A stretch of 64,000 bases of DNA from Chlorogloeopsis fritschii PCC 6912 (lineage in GTDB: Bacteria; Cyanobacteriota; Cyanobacteriia; Cyanobacteriales; Nostocaceae). Positions 46,323-55,015 of this stretch are shown here, in pieces. The stretch is taken from positions 1 through 64,000 of the forward strand of contig NZ_AJLN01000049.1 in NCBI RefSeq assembly GCF_000317285.1. Direction: 5' to 3'. Both the position numbers and the translations under genes were made by a program. The notes beneath the pieces are model-generated. The model was not told the origin of the DNA. It saw only the letters and a program-made list of their open reading frames with translations, and searched no databases. How positions within the stretch are numbered: the first letter of the stretch is position 1; each line of letters opens with the position of its first letter.

Positions 46323-47111
46323 ATGAAGCGCATCTTTAGAACAGCTTTGACATTACTTTCTGTTTACTATGCTTACATGGTGGAGTATCGGGCAGAACTA
46401 ATTTTATGGGTTTTGTCTGGTTCTTTGCCAATTATATTAATGGGAGTTTGGACGCAGGCGGCACAAGGTGGAAATTTTGGTTTAACACCTGTAGATTTTG
46501 CCCGTTACTTTCTAGCAGTTTTTCTAGTTAGGCAATTAACAGTTGTTTGGGCAATTTGGGATGTTGAAAAGGAAGTAATAGAAGGCAAGCTTTCTAATCG
46601 ATTATTACAACCGCTCGATCCAGTCTGGCATCATGTTGCATCTCATCTAGGTGAAAGAGGCGCTCGTATACCTTTTACGTTTCTGTTAATTGGATTATTT
46701 TTTATACTGTATCCTCAAGCTTTTTGGATACCGAGTTTAGGAGAAATTTGTTTGTTTCTCTTGGCAGGGGTATTGGCTTTTATCTTACGCTTTGTAATTC
46801 AGTATACGTTTGCTCTATTTGCTTTTTGGACAGAAAGAGCTAGCGCCATAGAAAATTTTTGGTTTTTGTTTTATTTGTTTTTGTCTGGGATGATTGCCCC
46901 TTTAGATGTTTTCCCTGAACCAGTAAGGACAGTAGTACTTTTCACACCTTTTCCCTATTTAATTGATTTTCCTGCGAGTATTTTGGTGGGGCTACCTGTA
47001 GATATGACAAGGGGATTTTTAGCAACATTAGGTTGGATTTTATTATTTTTGATTTTGAATCGCTGGCTATGGCGGCAAGGATTAAAGCAGTATTCGGGAA
47101 TGGGAGCGTAG
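46323..47111 (+). CDS. ABC-2 type permease
   Basis: The 262-residue protein has about six membrane helices (for example LILWVLSGSLPIILMGVW, IPFTFLLIGLFFILYP and FWFLFYLFLSGMIAPLDVF) and the family-typical sequence DVEKEVIEGKLSNRLLQPLDP in the first cytoplasmic loop. It pairs with the preceding ATPase. In many cyanobacteria this kind of ATPase works with two related permeases; here only one is present before the convergent glmM gene, so it either forms a homodimer or its partner is elsewhere. Confidence 0.9.
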   Translation: MKRIFRTALTLLSVYYAYMVEYRAELILWVLSGSLPIILMGVWTQAAQGGNFGLTPVDFARYFLAVFLVRQLTVVWAIWDVEKEVIEGKLSNRLLQPLDPVWHHVASHLGERGARIPFTFLLIGLFFILYPQAFWIPSLGEICLFLLAGVLAFILRFVIQYTFALFAFWTERASAIENFWFLFYLFLSGMIAPLDVFPEPVRTVVLFTPFPYLIDFPASILVGLPVDMTRGFLATLGWILLFLILNRWLWRQGLKQYSGMGA

Positions 47112-47185
47112 AAGAGGACAAGGGGACAGGGGACAAGGGGACAAGAGGTAAATTACAATCCTTCTGTCTCCTGCCTCCTGCCTTC

Positions 47186-48655
47186 TCAAGCTGCTAGATG
47201 TTGCTGAACTTGCAGCACAAGTTCATTTGTCCAGTGGTTGGCGAGTTCAGCTGCTTCTGCTTCTACCATGACTCGGATGACTGGTTCGGTGCCAGAAGCG
47301 CGAACTAATATCCTGCCTGCGTTGCCCATTTCCACCTCAGCACGAGCGATCGCTTCTTGTAGAGGTTGGCATTCTTTCCATCCTAAACGCTTGCTACGGT
47401 CTTCTACACGCACGTTCCGCAATAGCTGAGGATATGTTTGAAAGCTTCGATCCACCATTTCTGAAAGGGGAACATTAGCTTGCTGTACTAAAGTTGCTAA
47501 ATGCAAAGCTGTAAGCAAACCATCTCCAGTAATACCATAATGCCGACACAGAATATGACCGGATTGTTCTCCACCCAGCATTCCTCCTCTGGAGTGCATT
47601 TCTGCTTGGACGTATTGATCGCCTACTGCTGTACGAATTAGTCTACCACCAATTTTTTCCCAGGCTCTTTCAAAGCCTAAGTTAGCCATGACTGTGGAAA
47701 CAATGAGATTGTCTGGTAGTTCTTGTTTTTGTTGTAGGTAACGTCCCCATAAGTAAAGGATATAATCACCATTTACTTGCCGTCCGCTATGATCTACTGC
47801 CAAAACGCGATCAGCATCGCCATCAAAGGCAAAACCTAAGTGAGCATTGTGTTCGCTAACTGCCGCTTGCACAATATCTAAGTGAGTAGAACCACAATTA
47901 ACATTAATGCGATCGCCATCTGCTTGGTTATGCAAGCAAATAACTTCTGCGCCTAGTGACTCGAATACCGATGGTGCTAACCCAACAGCTGCCCCCCACG
48001 CCAAATCTAAGACAATCTTCATACCTTGAAGATTGACAGCGTGTAAAGGATGTTTTAAAGCTTCAGCATAACGTTCTACTAGCTCTGGACGCGAGTAATG
48101 CCTGCCACAATTGCGCAAGCTAATATTAGGCGATGCTGTACCCCGCAAACCGGCTTCAATTTCTGCCTGTAATACTTGCGATAACTTCAAACCATCAGCA
48201 CCAAAAATCTTAATGCCGTTGTCTTCCGGTGGATTGTGGCTAGCAGAAATCATCACTCCACCGATCGCATCACTAATACTGGTAAGATAAGCAACGCAAG
48301 GAGTCGGGCATAAGCCCAAATACCAAACTTCCAAACCTGCTGCTGTTAAGCCTGCACTTAAGGCCATTGCCAGCATATCACTAGAATTTCTAGAATCCTG
48401 TCCGACAATAACTGGGCCGATTTGGGAAGCATTAGCTTGCAATACAACCCCCGCCCAAAAACCAACTTGCAATGCTAGAGGTGCACTTAGTAATTCTCCA
48501 ACTCGTCCGCGAATACCGTCTGTGCCAAACAAGGGAGTTGTTGGTAATGAAATATTATTTAGTGCTAAATTGCTTGCGATCGCTTGGTGTAATCCGTCTG
48601 GTTCAGAAGCAGAATTTCCACCAAAGCCTTGAGGCCGAATTATAGATGAGACCAT
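47186..48655 (-). CDS. glmM: Phosphoglucosamine mutase
   Basis: The 489-residue enzyme turns glucosamine-6-phosphate into glucosamine-1-phosphate for UDP-GlcNAc. Motifs: the active-site phosphoserine in [15 protein letters not shown] (Ser of ASHNP), the Mg-binding FDGDADRV, the sugar-binding GGEQSGH and the phosphate-binding [11 protein letters not shown]. The N-terminal 35 residues before [13 protein letters not shown] are longer than usual. It belongs with murA at 58415 in peptidoglycan precursor supply. Confidence 0.96.
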   Translation of the reverse strand: MVSSIIRPQGFGGNSASEPDGLHQAIASNLALNNISLPTTPLFGTDGIRGRVGELLSAPLALQVGFWAGVVLQANASQIGPVIVGQDSRNSSDMLAMALSAGLTAAGLEVWYLGLCPTPCVAYLTSISDAIGGVMISASHNPPEDNGIKIFGADGLKLSQVLQAEIEAGLRGTASPNISLRNCGRHYSRPELVERYAEALKHPLHAVNLQGMKIVLDLAWGAAVGLAPSVFESLGAEVICLHNQADGDRINVNCGSTHLDIVQAAVSEHNAHLGFAFDGDADRVLAVDHSGRQVNGDYILYLWGRYLQQKQELPDNLIVSTVMANLGFERAWEKIGGRLIRTAVGDQYVQAEMHSRGGMLGGEQSGHILCRHYGITGDGLLTALHLATLVQQANVPLSEMVDRSFQTYPQLLRNVRVEDRSKRLGWKECQPLQEAIARAEVEMGNAGRILVRASGTEPVIRVMVEAEAAELANHWTNELVLQVQQHLAA

Positions 48656-49211
48656 ACGTTAAAACACTCCACACAGACACACAGGAGAATAACACTTTAA
48701 AACTTATTCAACAATTCTCTATGGGTAGGTTTTATCACGCACCATAGTCCTATTAGTTTTTCTTTGCCTAAAATTGATTAAAGTAAAGCTTTTTTAAGGA
48801 ATAGTGCTCTTAAAAGGGACTGGGGACAGTCTTTGGGATGTTGATATCTTGCAATTTGATTGAGAGAGCCAGAGGCTCTAGTGGTTCTTGTTACCAGATT
48901 GAACCTAGTAACGACGGTTTGTGGGCTGCCGCCTCCAGGCATATCCTCTCCTTGTCCCCTTTACCCAATACCCAGTACCCAATTCCCGATGTAAATAAAA
49001 TTTAGCCCGTCATAACAAAACTTTAAGTTATGGAAATATGGCTCTGTATCAGTGATAGAGTTACGTTTGCAAACTCTCCAAAACTTAGTAGCTTAAAAAT
49101 ATTTAATAAAATTTCTCATCAAATAGCTCTACTGTAACGTTTTAGTGGCTTTTGTAGCCGTTAGTAAATCAATACTCCGGCAGTTGACTTTTTAAAGTTG
49201 AGAAATTTAGC
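48656..49211. other. Divergent promoter region of glmM and ho1
   Basis: About 560 bases without a credible gene. It contains GGGACTGGGGACAGTC at 48818-48833 and AGAGCCAGAGGCTCTAGTGG at 48867-48886, both short repeat- or hairpin-like, and TTGTCCCCTTTACCCAATAC type repeats. The last 200 bases are AT-rich and should hold the ho1 promoter. Confidence 0.5.
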
Positions 49212-49925
49212 ATGAGCAGCAATTTAGCAACCAAATTGCGTGTCGGCACTAAAAAAGCCCACACGATGGCAGAAAACGTTGGTTTTGTCAAGTGCTTTTT
49301 AAAAGGAGTAGTAGAGAAAAACTCCTACCGCAAGCTCGTTGCCAACCTTTACTTTGTGTATTCCGTCATGGAAGAGGAGATGGAAAAGCACAAAAATCAT
49401 CCTCTAGTTTCTAAAATTAATTTTCGAGAACTATACAGACAGCGCAGTTTAGAAAAAGACCTTAGCTATTACTACGGTGGCAACTGGCGGGAACAAATTC
49501 AACTATCGCCCGCCGGAGAAGCATACGTACAACGCATTCGGGAAGTTTCTGAAAAAGAACCAGAATTATTGATTGCTCATTCTTACACCCGCTATCTTGG
49601 CGACTTGTCTGGCGGGCAAATTCTCAAAGGCATTGCCCAAACTGCAATGAACCTAAGTGGTGATGGAACCGCCTTCTATGAATTTGAAGACATTTCTGAC
49701 GAAAAAGCATTCAAAAACAAATATCGTCAGGCTTTAGATGAACTGCCCATTGATGATGCTACAAGCGATCGCATTGTCGATGAAGCTAACGCCGCCTTTG
49801 GCATGAACATGAAAATGTTCCAGGAATTAGAAGGCAACTTGATTAAGGCGATCGGACAAATGTTGTTCAACACCCTGACTCGCCGTCGTACACGTGGCAG
49901 CACAGAATTGGCTACTGCCGAGTAA
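49212..49925 (+). CDS. ho1: Heme oxygenase 1
   Basis: The 237-residue enzyme opens heme to biliverdin IXalpha with ferredoxin, releasing Fe and CO; biliverdin then feeds phycocyanobilin for phycobilisomes and phytochromes. Features: RVGTKKAHTMAENVGFVKCF with the likely proximal heme ligand H17, VYSVMEEEME, and the distal-helix motif SYTRYLGDLSGGQILKGIAQ. The length is that of cyanobacterial HO1. It is followed by its own intergenic inverted repeat and the CobW gene. Confidence 0.97.
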   Translation: MSSNLATKLRVGTKKAHTMAENVGFVKCFLKGVVEKNSYRKLVANLYFVYSVMEEEMEKHKNHPLVSKINFRELYRQRSLEKDLSYYYGGNWREQIQLSPAGEAYVQRIREVSEKEPELLIAHSYTRYLGDLSGGQILKGIAQTAMNLSGDGTAFYEFEDISDEKAFKNKYRQALDELPIDDATSDRIVDEANAAFGMNMKMFQELEGNLIKAIGQMLFNTLTRRRTRGSTELATAE

Positions 49926-49959
49926 ACCAAAAAATAATATCAGCCAATATTTTCTAAAT

Positions 49960-50025
49960 TGTAGGGGCAGCGCCCCTGGGATTGTCCTCCTCAAACAGGG
50001 CTTTCTTAGGGATGTTGCCCCTACA
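49960..50025. repeat. Inverted repeat TGTAGGGGCA/TGCCCCTACA
   Basis: Ten-base arms 66 bases apart (outer ends), with the local hairpin GGGGCAGCGCCCC in the left part. This resembles a common class of small nonautonomous elements in cyanobacteria. It may end ho1 transcription. Confidence 0.7.
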
Positions 50026-50079
50026 GTCTTAGTTTTGTTTAAGTTTTGACAAGAGGTTTATGGCTATAGAGGAATTACA

Positions 50080-50154
50080 ATGATTCACTCATATGAGGAG
50101 GAGCGCTTTTACCCAACCTCTACGAGTCAACTTTACTTTGTGCGTAAGTGCTGA
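50080..50154 (+). CDS. Possible 24-codon upstream frame before cobW
   Basis: The frame MIHSYEEERFYPTSTSQLYF then VRKC, with AGAGG seven bases before its ATG, ends 76 bases before the CobW start. A seven-codon frame (MAIEELQ) at 50060-50083 overlaps its start as ATGA. They could be leader peptides or chance. Three of the 24 residues are aromatic tyrosine and three are Glu in a row; nothing decides. Confidence 0.25.
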   Translation: MIHSYEEERFYPTSTSQLYFVRKC

Positions 50155-50230
50155 TTCCCAATCTACTCACTATGGGGCAAAATGCAAAAAGGCTCAATTC
50201 ATGGCTTTTGTGCAAAATTTTAATTAAACA

Positions 50231-51271
50231 ATGGTTGCAAAAATTCCTGTCACCGTTATTACCGGGTTTTTAGGTAGTGGTAAAACTACTCTAATTCGCC
50301 ACCTACTACAAAATAATCAAGGACGTCGTATAGCTGTTTTAGTTAACGAATTTGGCGAACTTGGCATAGATGGAGAATTGTTGAAATCGTGTCAAATTTG
50401 CCCAGAAGATGGTGATGGTATAGATAACATATTTGAATTAACCAATGGCTGCTTGTGCTGTACTGTACAGGAGGAATTTTTACCTACGATGCAACAGTTA
50501 CTCAAGCGGCGAGATAGTATTGACTGCATTTTAATTGAAACCTCTGGTTTAGCCTTGCCAAAACCACTAGTAACGGCTTTTCGCTGGCCAGAAATTCGTT
50601 CTGGTGCTACGGTTGATGCTGTAATTACAGTGGTAGATTGTGCAGCAGTAGCAGCAGGAACATTTGCCGACGATCCAGAGGCGGTAGAGGCACAAAGGCA
50701 AGCAGATGATAGTTTAGAGCATGAAACACCTTTACAAGAACTGTTTGAAGATCAACTTGCCTGTGCAGATTTAGTAATTTTAAATAAAACTGACTTGGTG
50801 GATGGAGAAACAAAAGCAAAAGTTGAGGAGTTAGTTAAACAAGAGTTACCCAGAGTTGTAAAGATTGTAGAGAGTTGTGAAGGTCAACTCGATCCATCCA
50901 TATTGTTAGGATTCCAAGCCGCAGTTGAAGACAATTTAGATACTCGTCCCAGTCATCATGATACTGAAGAGGAGCACGAGCACGATGACGAAATTGTATC
51001 AACTCATCTAATTTTAAATCGGGACTTTGATCCCCAAAAGCTGCAACAAAAGTTACAAACACTTGTAAAACAACAAGAAATTTACCGAATTAAAGGCTTT
51101 GTTGCTGTACCTAATAAACCCATGCGTTTAGTGATGCAAGGGGTGGGAAGTCGCTTTGAACAATTTTACGATCGCCCTTGGCAACCCCAGGAGATAAGGC
51201 AAACCCGTTTAGTTTTTATTGGCAGAGAACTAAATTCGTCTGAGATTGAATCGCAGCTTGTGGCATTATAA
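50231..51271 (+). CDS. CobW/COG0523-family G3E GTPase
   Basis: The 346-residue protein has Walker A GFLGSGKTTL (about 11-20), the metal-binding GCLCCTVQEEF (CxCC), Walker B-like LIETSGLA and NKTD for guanine. An acidic/histidine-rich linker (SHHDTEEEHEHDDE, about 241-254) precedes the C-terminal CobW domain. The family delivers metals (Zn or Co) or aids cobalamin synthesis; this subfamily's metal is not certain. No obvious Zur box is seen upstream, and no cob genes lie near. Confidence 0.92.
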   Translation: MVAKIPVTVITGFLGSGKTTLIRHLLQNNQGRRIAVLVNEFGELGIDGELLKSCQICPEDGDGIDNIFELTNGCLCCTVQEEFLPTMQQLLKRRDSIDCILIETSGLALPKPLVTAFRWPEIRSGATVDAVITVVDCAAVAAGTFADDPEAVEAQRQADDSLEHETPLQELFEDQLACADLVILNKTDLVDGETKAKVEELVKQELPRVVKIVESCEGQLDPSILLGFQAAVEDNLDTRPSHHDTEEEHEHDDEIVSTHLILNRDFDPQKLQQKLQTLVKQQEIYRIKGFVAVPNKPMRLVMQGVGSRFEQFYDRPWQPQEIRQTRLVFIGRELNSSEIESQLVAL

Positions 51272-51312
51272 GCTATTTAGTCATTGGTCATTTATTTAGT
51301 GGTTAGTGGTTA

Positions 51313-51503
51313 GTAGGGGAGGCAGCGCGCCCTTGGAGGTTAAGAGGAGCTAACGGAAACGTCTCCGGCTCCACGCCACATGCTTTATGCCGGGAAACCC
51401 GTCCACCGCAGTGGCTCCTCCGTTGTAGCGACTGCCGTGCGGGTTTTGTTGATAATCTTGCCGTTCAAACTGATCATTTATCTTCTAAACCCCCCCGTAC
51501 AGT
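51313..51503. repeat. Composite element, reverse orientation: family A copy 5 with a long family B insert
   Basis: On the minus strand the order is ACTGTACGGGGGGG, TTTAGAAGATAAATGATCAG, then AAAACCCGC, an insert of about 120 bases starting ACGGCAGTCGCTACAACGGA and ending GGGCGCGCTGCCT, then CCCCTAC. The insertion point is identical to copies 4 and 7, but the insert is longer and has its own internal hairpins. Confidence 0.85.
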
Positions 51504-51619
51504 GGTTAGTGGTTGGTAGTTCTCTCCCCAACTTCCCCAGCTTCAAGGGCTTCCCCATCTCCCACTCTCCCCCTCTCCTTGTCCCCTTGTCCCTTTGTCT
51601 CCCCCTCTCCCCATCTCCT

Positions 51620-52105
51620 ATGAACATCACTCAACTGTTCAACATTGCCAATGTTTACGTTTTACCGTTTTGGGCGTTGATGATTTTCCTGCCTAAATGG
51701 AAAGTTACTCAGCGGGTAATGGAATCCTATATTCCTTTTGTGCTTTTAGCTGCTGCATATCTGTATTTATTCATTAGCAGTGTTACCCCAGAAAATGCTC
51801 AAGCTCTATCAAATCCGCAATTAGCAGATATTGCTAGATTTTTTGCCGATGAGAAAGCTGCTGCTACAGGTTGGATTCATTTTTTGGTGATGGATTTGTT
51901 TGTTGGGCGCTACATTTATTTGCAAGGACAAAAAACAGGAGTTTGGACAATCCACTCCTTGGCACTATGTTTATTTGCTGGCCCTTTAGGATTACTCTCT
52001 CACATCTTTACTTACTGGATTGCTAAGAAATTGTTTCTGAGTTCTGGAAGTGAAACAGAGGAGGTTGCACCAAAAATAGTGTCATCTACATCAGATGCAA
52101 GTTAA
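51620..52105 (+). CDS. Aba4-like (DUF4281) membrane protein
   Basis: The start ATG 51620 (161 residues) is used because the 80 codons before it in frame are translated repeat DNA. The protein has four membrane helices: NVYVLPFWALMIFLPKW, YIPFVLLAAAYLYLFIS, WIHFLVMDLFVGRYIYLQ and SLALCLFAGPLGLLSHIFTYW. The pattern of NxxxxPFW, WIHFLxxDLFVGR and GPLGLLxH is that of the ABA4 family. In plants ABA4 is needed for neoxanthin; in cyanobacteria the role is not settled and may relate to carotenoids. It is close to ho1 and cobW on the same strand, but repeats separate it from them. Confidence 0.85.
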   Translation: MNITQLFNIANVYVLPFWALMIFLPKWKVTQRVMESYIPFVLLAAAYLYLFISSVTPENAQALSNPQLADIARFFADEKAAATGWIHFLVMDLFVGRYIYLQGQKTGVWTIHSLALCLFAGPLGLLSHIFTYWIAKKLFLSSGSETEEVAPKIVSSTSDAS

Positions 52106-52187
52106 CCTTGAGTGTCAGCGCTCTCAAAATCAACCTTAGGTCGCTAATCCCACAGAATAACTATTTCAATTTCTCGATTTACATACT

Positions 52188-52511
52188 ATGCATCAACCAA
52201 CCAAAGAAGAGTTATTGCAGGCAATGAAACTTATGGTTGGCTCAAGAAATTGGGCAGGATATTTACACTTTAGAAGGTTGTTAAAGTTACACTATCCTAT
52301 CGGTTTCAACGGTGAGTTGAGGCAAATGTTTTGCTCGCTATCCGATGAGGATAAACTCGCGTATCGTAACTATTTTAACGATCCACCAGAGTCGATGGAC
52401 AAGCAGCAAAAAAAATTGAAAAAGAAAGCCAAGGCAGCAGAACTACAAGAGAGACAGGCAGGTATCTATCGACCCAAATTAATTACTTCACCTAAAAATC
52501 ACTCAAATTAA
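52188..52511 (+). CDS. Hypothetical 107-residue basic protein
   Basis: Starts MHQPTKEELLQAMKLMVGSR, has aromatic residues in the middle (NWAGYLHFRRLLKLHYPIGF), then a Lys-rich coiled stretch (KQQKKLKKKAKAAELQER). I recognise no family. It is soluble, with no signal peptide. It lies 82 bp after the Aba4-like gene and may share its transcript. The lysine-rich part suggests binding to nucleic acid or a membrane, but this is a guess. Confidence 0.55.
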   Translation: MHQPTKEELLQAMKLMVGSRNWAGYLHFRRLLKLHYPIGFNGELRQMFCSLSDEDKLAYRNYFNDPPESMDKQQKKLKKKAKAAELQERQAGIYRPKLITSPKNHSN

Positions 52512-52665
52512 TCAATTTTATTGATATTCTCCGCATAAATCATCGCTGTTTGTGCTAGGAGTGTGTTAAAGTTTGTTTTTCTACTTAATCTTGTAATTCA
52601 AAGATATTAACTTAGCTTTTTTTAATTAAGTAGAACATCAAACTAAACGTAAAATATGCTCTGTA

Positions 52666-52705
52666 AAATCCCCGATTTCTTAGATAAGTCGGGGATTTGT
52701 GTTTT
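52666..52705 (+). terminator. Hairpin AAATCCCCGA/TCGGGGATTT, terminator-like
   Basis: AAATCCCCGA (52666-52675) pairs with TCGGGGATTT (52689-52698), extended by three more base pairs, and is followed by GTGTTTTTTGTGTTTTT. It lies about 155 bases after the 107-residue gene. The same AATCCCCGA..TCGGGGATT form is common in cyanobacterial genomes. Confidence 0.7.
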
Positions 52706-52917
52706 TTGTGTTTTTAGTTTATTTAAAATTTAACAATAATAAATGTGTCATGAGGTAATTATTTGCAAATATTTGTTTATTTCCTCACAACTTCCTCAAA
52801 TTTTATTCTTAATCTCAAAAAAGAAGTAAATTTGATTAAATGTTAGACTGATAAAGTTTGCAGTCACAACATAGTAATCACATATCAATTCCTAGAAATT
52901 ATCAGGAGGGCAGATTT

Positions 52918-54159
52918 ATGCCATCCATTAATTTATTGGCTATTTTCAATCCCTCGAATTATTGGCGAGGGGGTTATGTGTCTTTACCCTGGCGAGCGAT
53001 CGCCCAAGAATTTCAAATTTCACCAGAAGAGCTAGTATTAAGTGACTTGCGCGATCTTTCCCAGACACCCCTCAAAGCTCAAGTCGATCACATCGATCCC
53101 GAAGATCCCAGCCGCGATGTTCTGATTTTCTCTCTATCAAAGCCAATACCACCCGGTTCAGAAGACGAAACCCTTGCCTCAGCCTTCGTTAGATTAGATC
53201 GAGGTGAGCCTATGCCTCCAGAACTAGGTGAACCTTCAACAGAAGTCATCTACGGTTCTACAGGAGAAGCACGTGGAGTCAGGCTAGTAAATAACCGCCT
53301 AATTGTTTGGTTTAATTTAATACCCGCACCAGAGGACAATGAGCGAAACTGGTTTAGTGGTTCAGCAACAAGCATACAGCTTGACCATCAGGAACTTCTC
53401 GATCCATTTCCAGCGGCAAGAGGTGAATGGTTAGGACAAGATCCAGAAAAGCGTTGTATGCAGGTAGCTGAAATCCTGTTACCAGGGCCTCCCCATCCTA
53501 AATCACCTTACTATGAGGTTTGCCTATTTAATCATTCTTATCGACTCATATCCCAATCCAGTGGTTCTGTACGAGCTAGCATTACTATTGCCTCCGAACC
53601 CTTTGATTATATTGGTGCAGATCCTGTTACAGGCAAGAACCGTCATCTGGTATGCGAACTTTACCGAACAATCAGCCTTTATGCCGAGGCAGACTATTTG
53701 ATAGAAGAACTATTTATCAAAGGCAAGCCAAAGAGCGAAGAAGACAAGATTGCAGATGAGTCAGAAATAGTCAATCTTAGTTTTGCTGTTCGGTACTTTG
53801 CTCATATGAACATGGGTTCTACAGAAGATGTTGAACCCGTATTCCCCGTGCCTGATTGGTTTGCTGTTGTTTCCACCGCACCCCCCTATCCGGCTTATGG
53901 TTTGGCAACAAACGTACACATAGACTCGGTAACACACCCATACGAGGGAAATAAAAGTCATTTCTGCTGGCAGTTATTACCAGGCAAATATGTCAAATGT
54001 TTACACCTATTCATGCGCGGTCAACGGTTGGGATTTGATGCACGGGTAGGTCATGTTTGGTATGAACTGATCTACAAGCCTCTGAAGGCAGAGATTTATC
54101 AAGAAACCAACTTTGCTAAAGCAGTCACAAAACCTAGCTTTGCTAGTGCGTTAAGGTAG
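52918..54159 (+). CDS. 413-residue protein of unknown function
   Basis: The start ATG 52918 has a strong AGGAGGG (52904-52910) in the right place, which rules out the 20-codon-longer start at 52858. The protein begins MPSINLLAIFNPSNYWRGGY, is rich in Pro, Asp and Glu, and has strand-like stretches (VRLVNNRLIVWFNLIP, YYEVCLFNHSYRLIS, VRASITIASEPFDYIG) that suggest a beta-rich fold. It has no signal peptide or membrane helix, and no motif I recognise. A 62-residue gene follows after 6 bp. GC content and codon use look like the neighbours, so no clear transfer. It is among the best targets in this window for a structure search. Confidence 0.75.
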   Translation: MPSINLLAIFNPSNYWRGGYVSLPWRAIAQEFQISPEELVLSDLRDLSQTPLKAQVDHIDPEDPSRDVLIFSLSKPIPPGSEDETLASAFVRLDRGEPMPPELGEPSTEVIYGSTGEARGVRLVNNRLIVWFNLIPAPEDNERNWFSGSATSIQLDHQELLDPFPAARGEWLGQDPEKRCMQVAEILLPGPPHPKSPYYEVCLFNHSYRLISQSSGSVRASITIASEPFDYIGADPVTGKNRHLVCELYRTISLYAEADYLIEELFIKGKPKSEEDKIADESEIVNLSFAVRYFAHMNMGSTEDVEPVFPVPDWFAVVSTAPPYPAYGLATNVHIDSVTHPYEGNKSHFCWQLLPGKYVKCLHLFMRGQRLGFDARVGHVWYELIYKPLKAEIYQETNFAKAVTKPSFASALR

Positions 54160-54165
54160 TTATAA

Positions 54166-54354
54166 ATGGATGCAAAAACGACTGAAATCAAACAAATTGC
54201 CACGCAGTTACTAGCTGGAATGCTTGCCAATCCTCATATTTACGCCCAGACTTCTGATGATATGGGTAAAGGAGTGCAAGAGCAAGATTTGATTGTGCTG
54301 GCAATTGAAATGGCTGAACAATTGATTGAAAAGGTTGAAAACAGAAGTATTTGA
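54166..54354 (+). CDS. 62-residue small helical protein, partner of the gene above
   Basis: Starts MDAKTTEIKQIATQLLAGML and continues with two helix-like stretches (LIVLAIEMAEQLIEKVEN at the end). It begins 6 bp after the 413-residue gene, so the two are coupled. No family is recognised. Its acidic, all-helical look is that of a small partner or chaperone-like subunit; this is inference from size and placement only. Confidence 0.65.
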   Translation: MDAKTTEIKQIATQLLAGMLANPHIYAQTSDDMGKGVQEQDLIVLAIEMAEQLIEKVENRSI

Positions 54355-54506
54355 TCGGAGGTTGTTTCGGTAATTAAAAATTAAAAATTAAAAACGTCAA
54401 AGTATTTTCAAGTAACATTTACACTGCAACTGAAGTGCAAATCTAAAACAACTAAATTTTCGAGAATCACCAAACTCTATTAAGCACCTTTTGTCAAGGA
54501 GAAAAA

Positions 54507-54848
54507 ATGTCAGATTTCCACGATTGTCTCAAACATCAATATGCTTATGTTGCTGTAGGAGAATTTAAACCAGGTAAATTTGAAGAAGCCAAACAACTTT
54601 TTGAACAAGCGGTTTCAATGTATACCACAGGTTTCCAAAAAGCATACTTGCTCCAAGAACCGGGTACTGATAAAGGTATTGCTGTAATTTTTTGGGAAAA
54701 TATGGGTGATATGGAAGCAAATAACAGCGAAGCTTATCAAAAAATTTTAAACAAGATGAGTCCTTTATTTGCTAAAGCTCCCATTACTTCTTTCAATGAA
54801 CTTGTCTGTGAAATTCACCCAGGAAATGTTCAACGGATCTCTGCCTAA
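54507..54848 (+). CDS. Dimeric alpha-beta barrel (ABM/monooxygenase-like) protein
   Basis: The 113-residue protein has strand YAYVAVGEFKPG, helix KFEEAKQLFEQAVSMY, strand KAYLLQEPGTDKGIAVIFWEN and helix EAYQKILNKMSPLF, the ferredoxin-like order of antibiotic-biosynthesis-monooxygenase (ABM) proteins. AAGGAG precedes the ATG at 54507. Members cover heme-degrading, quinol-oxidising and non-enzymatic roles, so no activity can be assigned. It is the last gene of a plus-strand run and ends at a strong hairpin. Confidence 0.75.
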   Translation: MSDFHDCLKHQYAYVAVGEFKPGKFEEAKQLFEQAVSMYTTGFQKAYLLQEPGTDKGIAVIFWENMGDMEANNSEAYQKILNKMSPLFAKAPITSFNELVCEIHPGNVQRISA

Positions 54849-54878
54849 GAACGAATAATTTAGTTTTATTAGTCTCTT

Positions 54879-54926
54879 GAGCGATCGCCCTAGTTGTTCA
54901 ATCTTCACTACAACAGGCGATCGCTC
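54879..54926 (+). terminator. HIP1-containing hairpin terminator
   Basis: GAGCGATCGCC (54879-54889) pairs with GGCGATCGCTC (54916-54926), and the inner TAGTTGT/ACAACA can extend it. TTTCTTA follows. Both arms contain the HIP1 octamer GCGATCGC. Confidence 0.7.
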
Positions 54927-55015
54927 TTTCTTAGTACCAAAATTAAAAAATTAAATCTGTCACTGGTTAGCAAAATTGTTGATTAGAAATTTTCACAGCT
55001 ATATATAATTTTATG

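Noticed and set aside
50026-50230. Cobalamin riboswitch upstream of the CobW gene
   Set aside because: No B12-box-like sequence or suitable structure could be recognised.
51380-51619. 80-codon N-terminal extension of the Aba4-like protein
   Set aside because: It is translated from the palindromic composite repeat and a pyrimidine-rich tract; the true protein begins with a family-like start at 51620.
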